From positions 1 to 44,459 of the forward strand of contig LJZT01000027.1 in the NCBI GenBank assembly GCA_001314905.1: a stretch of 44,459 nucleotides of DNA, read 5' to 3'. The stretch comes from Phormidium sp. OSCR (GTDB lineage Bacteria; Cyanobacteriota; Cyanobacteriia; Cyanobacteriales; Geitlerinemataceae). Under the pieces are notes generated by a model that was not told the DNA's origin, did no database searches, and saw nothing but the letters and a program-made list of their open reading frames with translations. Positions 17,432 to 26,039 of the stretch are shown in pieces. The translations under genes were made by a program, and so were the position numbers. The stretch's first letter is position 1, and each line of letters begins with the position of its first letter.

Positions 17432-17798
17432 ATGAAAGCTAAACTCGTAAGTTTGCTGGCTATTCTGGGACTTTCGCTGGCCCTGGGGGCATGTGCGGAA
17501 GATACCGCCCCGACAGATACCGATCCTGGGGAAGCTCCCCAGGAACAAGAGGGTCCCCCGGGAGGCGAACCTGGGGAAATGCCTGGGGGCGAACCTGGGG
17601 AAATGCCTGGGGGCGAACCTGGGGAAATGCCTGGGGGCGAACCTGGGGAAATGCCTGGGGGCTGGGGAAATGCCTGGGGGCGAACCTGGGGAAATGCCTG
17701 GGGGCGAACCTGGGGAAATGCCTGAAGGACAAGAACCCATGGAAGGCCCAATGGAGCCTGAGGATTCCGACGATGATGAGGATTCCGACGATGAATAG
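17432..17798 (+). pseudogene. Repeat-rich lipoprotein gene with frameshift in tandem repeat
   Basis: Starts MKAKLVSLLAILGLSLALGACAED, a lipoprotein signal with lipobox LGAC. A short acidic linker is followed by repeats of the octapeptide GEPGEMPG. After four full 24-bp units the fifth is five bases short (17660-17678), which shifts the frame: the first frame ends at 17725 with WGNAWGRTWGNA repeats. Adding back five bases would restore a 123-residue lipoprotein ending in EPEDSDDDEDSDDE, stop at 17796-17798. The acidic tail reads as the original C-terminus. It may be a natural on/off repeat variation, a dead gene or a sequence error. Ribosome site GAGG upstream is weak to fair. Confidence 0.75.
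17564..17726 (+). repeat. 24-bp in-gene tandem repeat, seven units
   Basis: Unit GGCGAACCTGGGGAAATGCC plus TGGG. Four exact copies (17564-17659), one 19-bp copy lacking GAACC (17660-17678), one more exact copy and a final copy diverging in its last two bases. Near-identity between copies suggests recent expansion. Confidence 0.95.
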
Positions 17799-17951
17799 TG
17801 TCAACTCTGACACTTGACAGACCAGACGGGTAACCCCATAACTCCAGGAGTTGGGTCTGCCAGTCTGTGAGTGGATTCAGAGGAGTACGTCTTTGAGATT
17901 GCTCTCTAGGACGGCTCCTCACGGTTTTTTCAATACTTTTGATCCTGGCCA

Positions 17952-18626
17952 ATGCGTCTTCTTCAGTTCAGCACCTCTCACTATTGCCGTAAGGCTCGCT
18001 TGGCATTGGGATATAAGGGGCTATCCTATGAGGTGAGCAATTTAACGCCTGGGGTACATCGCTTCAAACTTAAGCCCCTGGTGGGTTTGACGACAGTTCC
18101 GGTCTTATTGCCTGAGCACTCCGACGGCCCCGAAGCGGTGGGAGACTCGACGGACATTCTCAAGTTTTTAGAGCAGAGTTATCCTGAGATGCCATTGACG
18201 TGGGGCGATCGCGATCGCGATCGCCGGGCCTGGCTCTTGGAAGATTGGCTCGATGAGAGTATTGGTACGGCGACACGGTTTATGTATTACGATTTCCGAG
18301 CTAAAGAGGGCAAGTCCGTCAATCCCTCCTGGTTTGCGCAAACCTTAGTCAAGGTGGTGCGGTTTCAGTATGAGATCACGCCAGCGGGAGTTAAACTGGC
18401 CCGCGATCGCCTAAACTTGGCCTTAACGGAATTAGAACAACTCTGGAAAGACCAACCCTATCTGGTGGGCGATCGCCTCAGTGTCGCCGATATGGCGGCG
18501 GCGGGCCTGCTCAGTCCCCTAGCCTTAATTCCTCACTACCGACAGAACTATCCTTGGCTATTTGAGCGGATTGAGGAGATTCATCAGCACTGTCATGAAC
18601 CCCTCCCCCCAGGATTAACCTCATAA
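17952..18626 (+). CDS. Glutathione S-transferase family protein
   Basis: Soluble protein of 224 residues. Thioredoxin-like N-terminal domain (LLQFSTSHYCRKARLALGYKGLSYE, with TTVPVL as the cis-proline element and GDSTDILKFLE binding the glutathione gamma-glutamyl group), then an all-helical C-terminal domain with the N-capping DRLSVADMAAAGLLSPLA. The residue after the first strand is SHYC, so a serine or the cysteine may serve as catalytic residue. Three overlapping HIP1 octamers at 18205-18224 encode the DRDRDRR stretch. Specific substrate unknown. Ends 10 bases before the next small gene. Confidence 0.88.
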   Translation: MRLLQFSTSHYCRKARLALGYKGLSYEVSNLTPGVHRFKLKPLVGLTTVPVLLPEHSDGPEAVGDSTDILKFLEQSYPEMPLTWGDRDRDRRAWLLEDWLDESIGTATRFMYYDFRAKEGKSVNPSWFAQTLVKVVRFQYEITPAGVKLARDRLNLALTELEQLWKDQPYLVGDRLSVADMAAAGLLSPLALIPHYRQNYPWLFERIEEIHQHCHEPLPPGLTS

Positions 18627-18635
18627 CCGAGCGCA

Positions 18636-18938
18636 ATGATGGAGAGTAAACACCTTGCTGGTTGGATATTGGGATTGCCTCTGATGTTAATGGCCGTTCC
18701 CGGCAGAGCGATCGCCCTTCCCCCCGCCGACGATACCCCAGAAGAAGTGTTACGCAACGAGATTTTGCTTGAGGCGCGATCGCCCCTCGATGGCGAACCC
18801 CTCACTCCCGCCGAGTATGCCGCCCTACAAGCCGAACTGCAAGAGCCAAGCGATCCTCCTCAACTGGGTTCAGACATTCGCTACAACATTTTTTTGCTGC
18901 AACTGTTGCGGATGTTCCGAACCCTCAGCCCCTTCTAA
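18636..18938 (+). CDS. Small secreted hypothetical protein
   Basis: 100 residues with a signal peptide (HLAGWILGLPLMLMAVPGRAIALPPADD, cleavage likely after AIA or ALP), an acidic middle (DDTPEEVLRNEILLEARSPLDGEPLTPAEYAALQAEL) and a C-terminal amphipathic helix (YNIFLLQLLRMFRTLSPF). It follows the GST gene by nine bases and is followed by a clear terminator, so it closes that transcript. No named family recognised. Confidence 0.7.
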   Translation: MMESKHLAGWILGLPLMLMAVPGRAIALPPADDTPEEVLRNEILLEARSPLDGEPLTPAEYAALQAELQEPSDPPQLGSDIRYNIFLLQLLRMFRTLSPF

Positions 18939-18974
18939 CAGTCCCCAATCAAGTTGAGATTTCCTAACTTTTGC

Positions 18975-19002
18975 CCCCTCTCCCCGACAGAGAGGGGTTT
19001 TT
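18975..19002 (+). terminator. Rho-independent terminator
   Basis: CCCCTCTC (18975-18982), seven-base loop, GAGAGGGG (18990-18997), then TTTTT. Ends the GST/small-protein transcript; the rest of the gap to glgB shows nothing notable. Confidence 0.9.
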
Positions 19003-19223
19003 GCTGTATCTTCGACTGTAAAGATTTATTGCTGCTCGAACCTGTTTCAGCCAAAATCTTCAGGGAAGCCCCCGGCGAAAACCAGCGATGGATAGCCAAC
19101 CCTGGCCAGCAGACAACAGACATGTCAAACTAAGGCTGAGTCATCTACCGGGGTGCGATCGCCCCCGAACCTCTATAACAAAACAGCACAGAGCCTGAAC
19201 ACCCATCCATTCCCTTAAAACTC

Positions 19224-21569
19224 ATGTCAAAAACCATTTCCACCGAACAGATTGACTACATCGTCAATAACAGCCACCAAGACCCCTTCTCCGTCCTCGG
19301 CGCTCACACCATCGAACGGGATGGGAAATCAATTTGGGTAGTCCGGGCCTATCTTCCTGACGTCGAAGCCGCCTGGGTAGAATTGGCGGAGGAACGGAAA
19401 TCCTACCCCATGGAGTCCGTTCATCATCCCTACTTCTTTGAATGTGAACTCGATCGCCCCGTTGACAAACAAGACAACGCCGATCCCTTTCCCATCAACT
19501 ACCAACTGCGTCTCAAACAAGGCGAGCACGAGCGCGTCATCTATGACCCCTACGCCTTCCGCTCCCCCAAACTCACCGACTTCGACATTCACCTGTTTAG
19601 CGAAGGGAACCACCACCGCATCTACGAAAAACTCGGCGCTCATTTCCTAAGCAGCAATGGCGTCGATGGCGTGTACTTCGCCGTTTGGGCGCCCAACGCT
19701 CGTAACGTCTCCGTCCTCGGTGACTTCAACAGTTGGGATGGCCGCAAACACCAAATGGCCAGACGAGGTAACGGCGTTTGGGAACTGTTTATCCCTGATG
19801 TTCAAGTCGGTAGCCCCTACAAATACGAAATCAAAAACTACGACGGCCATATCTACGAAAAATCCGACCCCTACGGTTTCCAACAAGAAATCCGTCCCAA
19901 AACCGCCTCCATCGTCACCGATCTCGACAGTTACCAATGGTCAGATACGGACTGGATGGAAACCCGGCGCAATACAGACCCCATGACCTCCCCCGTCTCC
20001 ATCTACGAGGTTCACCTCGGGTCATGGCTGAATGCCTCCTTTGACGAGCCAGGAACCGACTATCTGGGCAATCCTTTACCCCCCGTGGCGGTGGCAGACC
20101 TGAAACCCGGTGCGCGCTTCCTCACCTACCGAGAACTGGCCGATCGCCTGGTTCCCTACGTGAAAGACCTCAACTTCACCCATATTGAACTGCTTCCCGT
20201 CGCCGAACATCCCTTCGACGGGTCCTGGGGATATCAAGTCACCGGCTACTACGCCGCCACCTCCCGCTACGGAACCCCCGAAGATTTAATGTATTTCATC
20301 GACCAATGTCACCAAAACGGTATTGGTGTGGTTGTCGATTGGGTTCCGGGCCATTTCCCTAAAGATGGCCATGGCTTAGCCTTCTTCGACGGAACCCACC
20401 TCTATGAACATGCCGATCCCCGCAAAGGAGAACATAAAGGCTGGGGAACCCTGGTGTTCAACTATGGCCGCAACGAAGTGCGGAACTTCCTGGTGGCCAA
20501 CGCCATTTTCTGGTTTGATAAATTCCATATTGATGGGATTCGCGTCGATGCGGTGGCTTCAATGCTGTACCTCAACTACGATCGCGAAGACGGAGAGTGG
20601 GTAGCCAACCAATATGGCGGTTGCGAAAATATTGAGGCGGCGGACTTCCTACGCCAAGTCAACCATGTGTTGTTTAGCTACTATCCCGGTATTCTCTCTA
20701 TCGCCGAAGAATCCACCGCCTGGCCGATGGTGTCTTGGCCCACATACGTCGGCGGACTCGGCTTCAACCTGAAATGGAACATGGGTTGGATGCACGATAT
20801 GCTGGACTACTTTGCGATGGACCCTTGGTTCCGCCAGTTCCACCAAAACAACATCACCTTCAGCATTTGGTATCACTACAGCGAAAACTACGTCCTGGCC
20901 TTGTCTCACGATGAGATTGTCCATGGCAAGAGTAATATGCTGGGTAAAGTCCCCGGCGATGAATGGCAGAAGTTTGCCAATTTGCGCTGTTTGTACGCCT
21001 ATATGTTCGCGCATCCGGGCAAGAAAACTCTGTTTATGAGCATGGAGTTTGGCCAATGGAGTGAGTGGAATGTCTGGGATGATTTAGATTGGGATCTGTT
21101 GCAATATCCCCCTCATCAGAATCTCAAAGGCTTTGTCAGTGCGCTGAACCAGATTTATCGCCGGGAACCGGCACTCCATAGCCAAGACTTTGAGGAAGCG
21201 GGCTTTGACTGGATTGATTGCAATGACAATAGCCATAGTGTGGTGTCGTTCCTACGGCGCGATAAATTCTCCGATGATGTGATTGTCGTGGTTTGTAATT
21301 TCACCCCTCAACCCCATAGTCACTATCGCGTCGGGGTTCCTGAGAGCGGTTTCTATAGCGAAATCTTCAACAGCGATGCGGCGGACTTTGGCGGCAGCAA
21401 TATGGGCAATCTAGGCGGAAAATGGACGGATCAATGGTCGTTCCATAATTATCCTCAGTCCGTGGATTTGTGTCTGCCGCCCTTGTCGGTGTTGATGTTG
21501 AAACTCGATCGCAACAAGTCCACCGTCACCACCTCCGCCGATACCGTATCGGTGAATACCACCCTGTAA
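19224..21569 (+). CDS. glgB: 1,4-alpha-glucan branching enzyme GlgB
   Basis: GH13 enzyme of 781 residues that adds alpha-1,6 branches to glycogen. An N-terminal carbohydrate-binding module (about 120-220, with [23 protein letters not shown]) precedes the catalytic barrel. Conserved regions: [22 protein letters not shown] (nucleophile Asp near 441), ILSIAEES (acid Glu near 494) and [10 protein letters not shown]. An all-beta C-terminal domain follows. The N-terminal extra module before CBM48 is usual for cyanobacterial GlgB. Stands alone; no clear ribosome site. Confidence 0.96.
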   Translation: MSKTISTEQIDYIVNNSHQDPFSVLGAHTIERDGKSIWVVRAYLPDVEAAWVELAEERKSYPMESVHHPYFFECELDRPVDKQDNADPFPINYQLRLKQGEHERVIYDPYAFRSPKLTDFDIHLFSEGNHHRIYEKLGAHFLSSNGVDGVYFAVWAPNARNVSVLGDFNSWDGRKHQMARRGNGVWELFIPDVQVGSPYKYEIKNYDGHIYEKSDPYGFQQEIRPKTASIVTDLDSYQWSDTDWMETRRNTDPMTSPVSIYEVHLGSWLNASFDEPGTDYLGNPLPPVAVADLKPGARFLTYRELADRLVPYVKDLNFTHIELLPVAEHPFDGSWGYQVTGYYAATSRYGTPEDLMYFIDQCHQNGIGVVVDWVPGHFPKDGHGLAFFDGTHLYEHADPRKGEHKGWGTLVFNYGRNEVRNFLVANAIFWFDKFHIDGIRVDAVASMLYLNYDREDGEWVANQYGGCENIEAADFLRQVNHVLFSYYPGILSIAEESTAWPMVSWPTYVGGLGFNLKWNMGWMHDMLDYFAMDPWFRQFHQNNITFSIWYHYSENYVLALSHDEIVHGKSNMLGKVPGDEWQKFANLRCLYAYMFAHPGKKTLFMSMEFGQWSEWNVWDDLDWDLLQYPPHQNLKGFVSALNQIYRREPALHSQDFEEAGFDWIDCNDNSHSVVSFLRRDKFSDDVIVVVCNFTPQPHSHYRVGVPESGFYSEIFNSDAADFGGSNMGNLGGKWTDQWSFHNYPQSVDLCLPPLSVLMLKLDRNKSTVTTSADTVSVNTTL

Positions 21570-21709
21570 ACACCTCTGCGAGCCAACCTTGAGAGACGAT
21601 AGGGGTCGTTGACTTCCCTCCTCTGGGTTGGCGCAGCCGAGTTCTTCCCTCAAGCTGCGATAGGCTAGAGGGGACATAGATTAATCATCGTAAATTTAGG
21701 AGCGTACCC

Positions 21710-22573
21710 TTGAAGAACGCACAGCCAAGCCCCCAGAACTTACAATCGATTATTATCGGGGCCATTCTGGCGGCGATCGCCATTATTGGCTTTAGTTCCT
21801 TCGTCGTCATCTCTCCCGGCCAAGCGGGAGTCATCAGTATCCTCGGCAAAGCCCGAGATGGCGCCTTGCTAGAGGGGATTCACTTCAAACCCCCCCTGGT
21901 GTCTGTCGTGGATATCTATGACGTCACGGTTCAGAAGTTTGAAGTTCCCGCCCAAAGTTCCACCAAAGACCTTCAGGATTTGACGGGACGCTTTGCCATT
22001 AACTTCCGTCTCGATCCCACTCGGGTGGTGGAAATTCGCCGCACCCAGGGGACGTTACAGAACATCGTCAGCAAAGTGATTGCCCCGCAAACCCAGGAAT
22101 CATTCAAAGTGGCCGCCGCCCGGCGTACTGCTGAGGAAAGTATCACCAAACGGACGGAGTTAAAATATGATTTTGACATCGCCCTACAAAGTCGTTTGGA
22201 GAAATATGGGGTAATTGTTCTCGATACCAGTGTGGTTGACTTGAACTTCTCGCGGGAGTTTGCCAAAGCGGTTGAAGAGAAACAAATCGCCGAACAGCGT
22301 GCCCGCCGAGCGGTCTATGTGGCTCAAGAAGCCGAACAGGAAGCCCAAGCGGAGATTAACCGCGCTCGGGGTAAAGCTGAAGCCCAAAAACTCCTGGCAG
22401 AAACCCTAAAATCTCAGGGTGGACGCTTAGTGCTGCAAAAAGAAGCCATCCAAGCCTGGCGCGAAGGGGGCGCACAAATGCCCAAAGTGTTAGTGCTTGG
22501 CAGTGACTCGCCGGCGGTTCCCTTCTTGTTCAACCTACGAGATATGGAACTAGACGCCGTATCTAGTCCCTAA
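21710..22573 (+). CDS. Prohibitin-like SPFH membrane protein
   Basis: 287 residues: a single N-terminal anchor (IIIGAILAAIAIIGFSSFVVI), the SPFH/band 7 domain (FVVISPGQAGVISILGKARDGALLEGIHFKPPLVSVVDIYDVTVQKFE) and a long coiled coil (FAKAVEEKQIAEQRARRAVYVAQEAEQEAQAE...). Such proteins form large ring-like scaffolds on the membrane and, in some bacteria and mitochondria, control FtsH proteases. The start is TTG at 21710, supported by GGAG seven bases upstream; no ATG is positioned to replace it. Confidence 0.9.
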   Translation: MKNAQPSPQNLQSIIIGAILAAIAIIGFSSFVVISPGQAGVISILGKARDGALLEGIHFKPPLVSVVDIYDVTVQKFEVPAQSSTKDLQDLTGRFAINFRLDPTRVVEIRRTQGTLQNIVSKVIAPQTQESFKVAAARRTAEESITKRTELKYDFDIALQSRLEKYGVIVLDTSVVDLNFSREFAKAVEEKQIAEQRARRAVYVAQEAEQEAQAEINRARGKAEAQKLLAETLKSQGGRLVLQKEAIQAWREGGAQMPKVLVLGSDSPAVPFLFNLRDMELDAVSSP

Positions 22574-22654
22574 CGGCCTCGGTTCCAGGTCAGTCAATCG
22601 GGTTTTCAGGATTTAGGGTCATGAGCAAATCTTGATAGCCGCTTCAAACCCTTA

Positions 22655-22686
22655 TCGTAGGGGCGAACGGCCGTTCGCCCCTACGA
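22655..22686. repeat. 32-bp perfect palindrome (REP/MITE-like)
   Basis: Sixteen bases starting TCGTAGGGGCGAACGG are followed without a gap by their exact complement. Similar 'GTAGGGGCG' palindromes are scattered in many cyanobacterial genomes, and a divergent half-copy occurs at the start of this window. It lies between the prohibitin and DUF92 genes and may also end transcription. Confidence 0.8.
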
Positions 22687-22796
22687 CCTTCTGCTTCATG
22701 CAACCCATTAAACGGCATGACATGAAGACCTGTCATTCAACCCAAAAGACGGTATTTTGCTAATTATTTAATCTTGATTGTTTCGGGTTAATTACT

Positions 22797-23621
22797 ATGT
22801 TTGATTTGAGCAGCTTTGAGTGGATTCGCCTGCATCCTTGGCTGTTTGCCATTATTTTAAATAGTGTTTTATGGCTATTTGCCGCTCTGCTACCTAAAAA
22901 ACTGCTAACTCCCGCTGGTTACATTCATGCTTGGATTTTAGGCGTTTTAGTTTGGGGCTGTCTCGGTTGGCAAGGCTATATGATTGTCATGTTTTATTTC
23001 TTATTTGGTTCAACGGTGACGCGGATTGGTAAAGCCCAGAAAGAGGCGGCGGGAATTGCCGAGAAGCGAGATGGGGCCAGGGGGCCGGAGAATGTCTGGG
23101 GGTCAGCTTTGACGGGGACCTTGTGTGCGATCGCCCTGGCCCTCTACGCCCAAGTTCAAGGGGTTCCCAGCCATCCCTTACCGGCTGTCCCTCCGCTTGT
23201 GATTATCTTGCTACAACTGGGCTATGTAGCCAGTTTTGCCACGAAATTGGCAGATACGACGGCTAGCGAAGTGGGGAAAGCTTACGGGAAACGGACGTTT
23301 TTGATTACCAGCTTGCAGCCTGTGCCGGCTGGAACCGAGGGAGCCGTCAGTTTGGAGGGGACCCTGGCGGGACTGGTAGGAGCGGTGGCGATCGCCCTCC
23401 TAGGCTACGGATTAGAGATGATTGACAGCATCGGAATGCTCTGGTGTATCGTCGCGGCCTTCATTGCCACGAATATTGAAAGTTTAATTGGGGCCACCCT
23501 CCAGGAGCAATTGGACTGGATGACCAATGAAGTGGTGAATTTTATCAATACGGCCATTGGCGCGATTCTAGCCATTCTCCTCGGCTGGGGCTGGGCCTTA
23601 CTGTTGATTGCCAATAGTTGA
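22797..23621 (+). CDS. DUF92/VTE6-type phytyl-phosphate kinase
   Basis: Integral membrane protein of 274 residues with about seven spans. The pattern TPAGYIHAWILGVLVWGCLGW, GSTVTRIGKAQK, SFATKLADTTASEVGKAYGKRTFLIT and PVPAGTEGAVSLEGTLAGLVGA is that of the DUF92/TIGR00297 family, which includes the VTE6 phytyl-phosphate kinase of chloroplasts and cyanobacteria (tocopherol and chlorophyll phytol recycling). The acidic/glycine motifs face the cytoplasm in that family. Monocistronic, between a palindrome and heptamer repeats. Confidence 0.85.
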   Translation: MFDLSSFEWIRLHPWLFAIILNSVLWLFAALLPKKLLTPAGYIHAWILGVLVWGCLGWQGYMIVMFYFLFGSTVTRIGKAQKEAAGIAEKRDGARGPENVWGSALTGTLCAIALALYAQVQGVPSHPLPAVPPLVIILLQLGYVASFATKLADTTASEVGKAYGKRTFLITSLQPVPAGTEGAVSLEGTLAGLVGAVAIALLGYGLEMIDSIGMLWCIVAAFIATNIESLIGATLQEQLDWMTNEVVNFINTAIGAILAILLGWGWALLLIANS

Positions 23622-23627
23622 GAAGAA

Positions 23628-23716
23628 GGGAACAGGGAACAGGGAACAGGGAACAGGGAACGGGGAACAGGGAACAGGGAACAGGGAACAGGGAACAGGG
23701 AACGGGGAACAGGGGA
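23628..23716. repeat. GGGAACA heptanucleotide tandem array
   Basis: About 12 copies of GGGAACA, with occasional GGGAACG variants, starting just after the DUF92 stop. Intergenic and not translated in any plausible gene. Confidence 0.95.
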
Positions 23717-23751
23717 AAATCGACCCCTCTTGCCTCTTGCCATCCCCTCCT

Positions 23752-23781
23752 GGGAGGGGTGCCCGGAGGGCGGGGTGGGTT
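23752..23781. repeat. Inverted copy of the 30-bp repeat at 30-59
   Basis: Exact reverse complement of positions 30-59. It lies between two different heptamer arrays, so three repeat types are nested in under 240 bp. Confidence 0.9.
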
Positions 23782-23784
23782 CTC

Positions 23785-23860
23785 CCTCTTGCCTCTTGCC
23801 TCTTGCCTCTTGCCTCTTGCCTCTTGCCTCTTGCCTCTTGCCTCTTGCCTCTTGCCTCTT
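23785..23860. repeat. CCTCTTG heptanucleotide tandem array
   Basis: About 11 copies of CCTCTTG (same unit as 3726-3758) directly upstream of tldD. It runs to within 45 bases of the tldD start, so it may lie in that gene's promoter or leader; two more units lie at 23726-23739. Confidence 0.95.
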
Positions 23861-23903
23861 TTCGTTACAATAAATTAAGCAATCATCTTAGAAACTGTTA
23901 TAT

Positions 23904-25373
23904 ATGCCTCCGACTGCATTACTGACCAAAGGACTCCCCAGCGTCACACCCCATAACCCGAGCGATCGCTTCGACGATACTTGGCGCGCTCCCCTCGCGA
24001 CACTTCTCGGCTTAGGACGGGCTGCTGGAGCCGATTTTATCGAATTTTTCCTCGAACGCACTAACTACATTAGCTGTCTCGCGGAAGACGATGCCATTAC
24101 CAGCATCTCCCCCCGCCTCTCCACCGGTGCAGGGGTGCGCGTCTTCCGGGGTAAAGCCGACTGCTACGTCAGTACCAATGACCTCTCCTTTGACGGCTTA
24201 AAAGCTGCCCTAGAGAAAGGATTGGCTATCATGGGCCTCTCCCTCCCCGGACATAACGCCTACATCCCCGACATCAACCTGGAAATCACCCGCGATTACG
24301 CCAAAACCAACCAGAAAGAAGGTTGGTTGGCTAACTGTAGTTCTATGCGGGAAATGAGCGATGTCCTGCTGGCGGCCAATGACTGCATTAACCAGAAAGC
24401 CAAACACGTCCAATCCCGTCGCGCCGCCTATTTCCGCGATTGGCAGGAAGTTCTCGTGGCCGCCAGTGATGGGGTGTTTGCTCGCGATATTCGCCTGACG
24501 CAATCCGTCGGCTATAGTCTCCTCTGTGCCGATGGTGAGAACCGCTCCTCCATTAGTCAACGGATTGGCGATAGCAGTAACCCGGCCTTCCTGCGGGACT
24601 GGAACTACGATCGCACCGCTGAGGAAGTCTCCGAAGCCGCCGGAACTATGCTCTACGCCGATTATGTGGAGTCGGGACAGTACCCGATTATCATGGCCAA
24701 CTCCTTTGGTGGCGTGATTTTCCATGAAGCCTGTGGCCATCTCCTGGAGACTACACAAATTGAGCGGGAAACGACCCCCTTCTTAAACAAGAAAGGCGAA
24801 AAAATTGCCCATGAAAATCTCACCGCCTGGGATGAAGGACTCTCGAAAGGAGAGTTTGGAACCCTAGATATGGATGATGAGGGAATGCCCGTTCAACGCA
24901 CTTTGTTGATTGAAAATGGCATCCTCAAAAACTTCATTTCTGACCGAGCCGGTTCCATGCGCACGGGACATCCTCGCACCGGAAGCGGTCGCCGTCAGGG
25001 CTACACCCACGCCGCCGCCTCCCGGATGCGCAACACCTATATTGCTCCTGGTGAGTATGAGGTGGAAGACTTGTTTGCTTCCGTTGAGAAAGGCATTTAT
25101 TGCAAGAAAATGGGCGGCGGCAGTGTTGGACCAACTGGAGAATTTAACTTTGGGGTGGATGAAGCCTATTTGATTGAAAATGGCAAAATCACTAAACCCT
25201 TGAAGGGGGCAATTCTCATCGGGGAAGCGACGGAAATCATGAATAAAATTTCCATGTGTTCCAAGGATGTGGAACTTGCGCCGGGGTTCTGTGGTTCTGT
25301 GAGTGGCAGTGTTTATGTCACTGTGGGACAACCTCACATCAAAGTGGATTCTATCACCGTTGGCGGTCGTTAA
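23904..25373 (+). CDS. tldD: TldD family metalloprotease subunit
   Basis: 489 residues. The zinc-binding HEACGH motif (HExxxH type) is at about residue 273 in [14 protein letters not shown], with the conserved [20 protein letters not shown] region and the C-terminal [24 protein letters not shown]...[14 protein letters not shown]. TldD carries the metal and pairs with TldE (PmbA) into a heterodimeric protease that degrades unfolded or modified peptides. Its partner is encoded at 26040-27380, separated by a Uma2 gene. The N-terminal 20 residues are variable; the ATG at 23904 has no clear ribosome site. Confidence 0.94.
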   Translation: MPPTALLTKGLPSVTPHNPSDRFDDTWRAPLATLLGLGRAAGADFIEFFLERTNYISCLAEDDAITSISPRLSTGAGVRVFRGKADCYVSTNDLSFDGLKAALEKGLAIMGLSLPGHNAYIPDINLEITRDYAKTNQKEGWLANCSSMREMSDVLLAANDCINQKAKHVQSRRAAYFRDWQEVLVAASDGVFARDIRLTQSVGYSLLCADGENRSSISQRIGDSSNPAFLRDWNYDRTAEEVSEAAGTMLYADYVESGQYPIIMANSFGGVIFHEACGHLLETTQIERETTPFLNKKGEKIAHENLTAWDEGLSKGEFGTLDMDDEGMPVQRTLLIENGILKNFISDRAGSMRTGHPRTGSGRRQGYTHAAASRMRNTYIAPGEYEVEDLFASVEKGIYCKKMGGGSVGPTGEFNFGVDEAYLIENGKITKPLKGAILIGEATEIMNKISMCSKDVELAPGFCGSVSGSVYVTVGQPHIKVDSITVGGR

Positions 25374-25397
25374 GACGCACATTAAGGAGGGTACGTC

Positions 25398-25961
25398 ATG
25401 GGATTGACCACCTGGAAGTTCACCGTCAAGGACTATCACAAAATGGCTGAGTTGGGGATTCTTCACCCCGATGAGCGGCTAGAGTTGATTGATGGGGAAA
25501 TTTTTAAAATGAGTCCAATTGGCAGACGACATGCGGCTTATGTAACGAAGATTGCCAACCATTTTGTGAGATTGTTGGGTTCAGAGATGACCATTGTCAA
25601 TGTTCAAAATCCGATTATTCTCAATGATTTATCGGAGCCTGAACCGGATGTCAGTTTGTTAAAACCTCGGCAAGACCAGTATTTTTCTGGACTTCCACAA
25701 GCTGCTGATGTCTATTTGCTGATTGAAGTGGCTGAGAGTAGTTTGGAGAGCGATCGCAGTGAAAAACTCCCCCGTTACGCCGCTGCTGCAATCCCCGAAG
25801 TTTGGCTCATTAACGCCTTAACCCATCAACTCGAATGCTATCGCCATCCCGACAATGGACGCTATCGGGAATATCAAACCTTAGAACGGGGCGATTCCCT
25901 GAGATTGCTGTCTTTCCCTGATGTTGTGATTAACCTCGATTCCATTTTGTTTGAGGGTTAA
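25398..25961 (+). CDS. Uma2 family putative endonuclease
   Basis: 187-residue PD-(D/E)xK-fold protein of the Uma2 (DUF820) family, which is greatly expanded in cyanobacteria. Visible: ERLELIDGEIFKMSPIGRRHA (core start), the strand-motif EPEPDVSLLKP with the catalytic Asp, then YLLIEVAESSLESDRSEKLPRYAAAAIPEVWLIN with the ExK-like E...K pair. A strong GGAGGG ribosome site precedes the ATG. It sits in the 670-bp gap between tldD and tldE, same strand. Function of the family is unproven; nuclease activity is inferred from fold. Confidence 0.9.
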   Translation: MGLTTWKFTVKDYHKMAELGILHPDERLELIDGEIFKMSPIGRRHAAYVTKIANHFVRLLGSEMTIVNVQNPIILNDLSEPEPDVSLLKPRQDQYFSGLPQAADVYLLIEVAESSLESDRSEKLPRYAAAAIPEVWLINALTHQLECYRHPDNGRYREYQTLERGDSLRLLSFPDVVINLDSILFEG

Positions 25962-26039
25962 GGATTTGGAACGCTTAACCCATCAACCTCCCATTAGCAT
26001 CCGTTTAAACCTATCAACTAATTCAGCTCAAACTCTTCT

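Noticed and set aside
17356-17952. Long reverse-strand frames through the 24-bp repeat (up to 198 codons)
   Set aside because: Frame stays open only because the repeat lacks stops; amino-acid pattern (PQAFPQVR repeats) is the mirror of the lipoprotein repeat.
18205-18224. GCGATCGC-rich run as a regulatory site
   Set aside because: Three overlapping HIP1 octamers inside the GST gene; HIP1 occurs throughout the window and needs no local explanation.
23405-23925. Open frames with GTGNREQ or LLPLASC repeats on both strands
   Set aside because: Artefacts of the heptamer arrays; a 7-base unit cycles through all frames.
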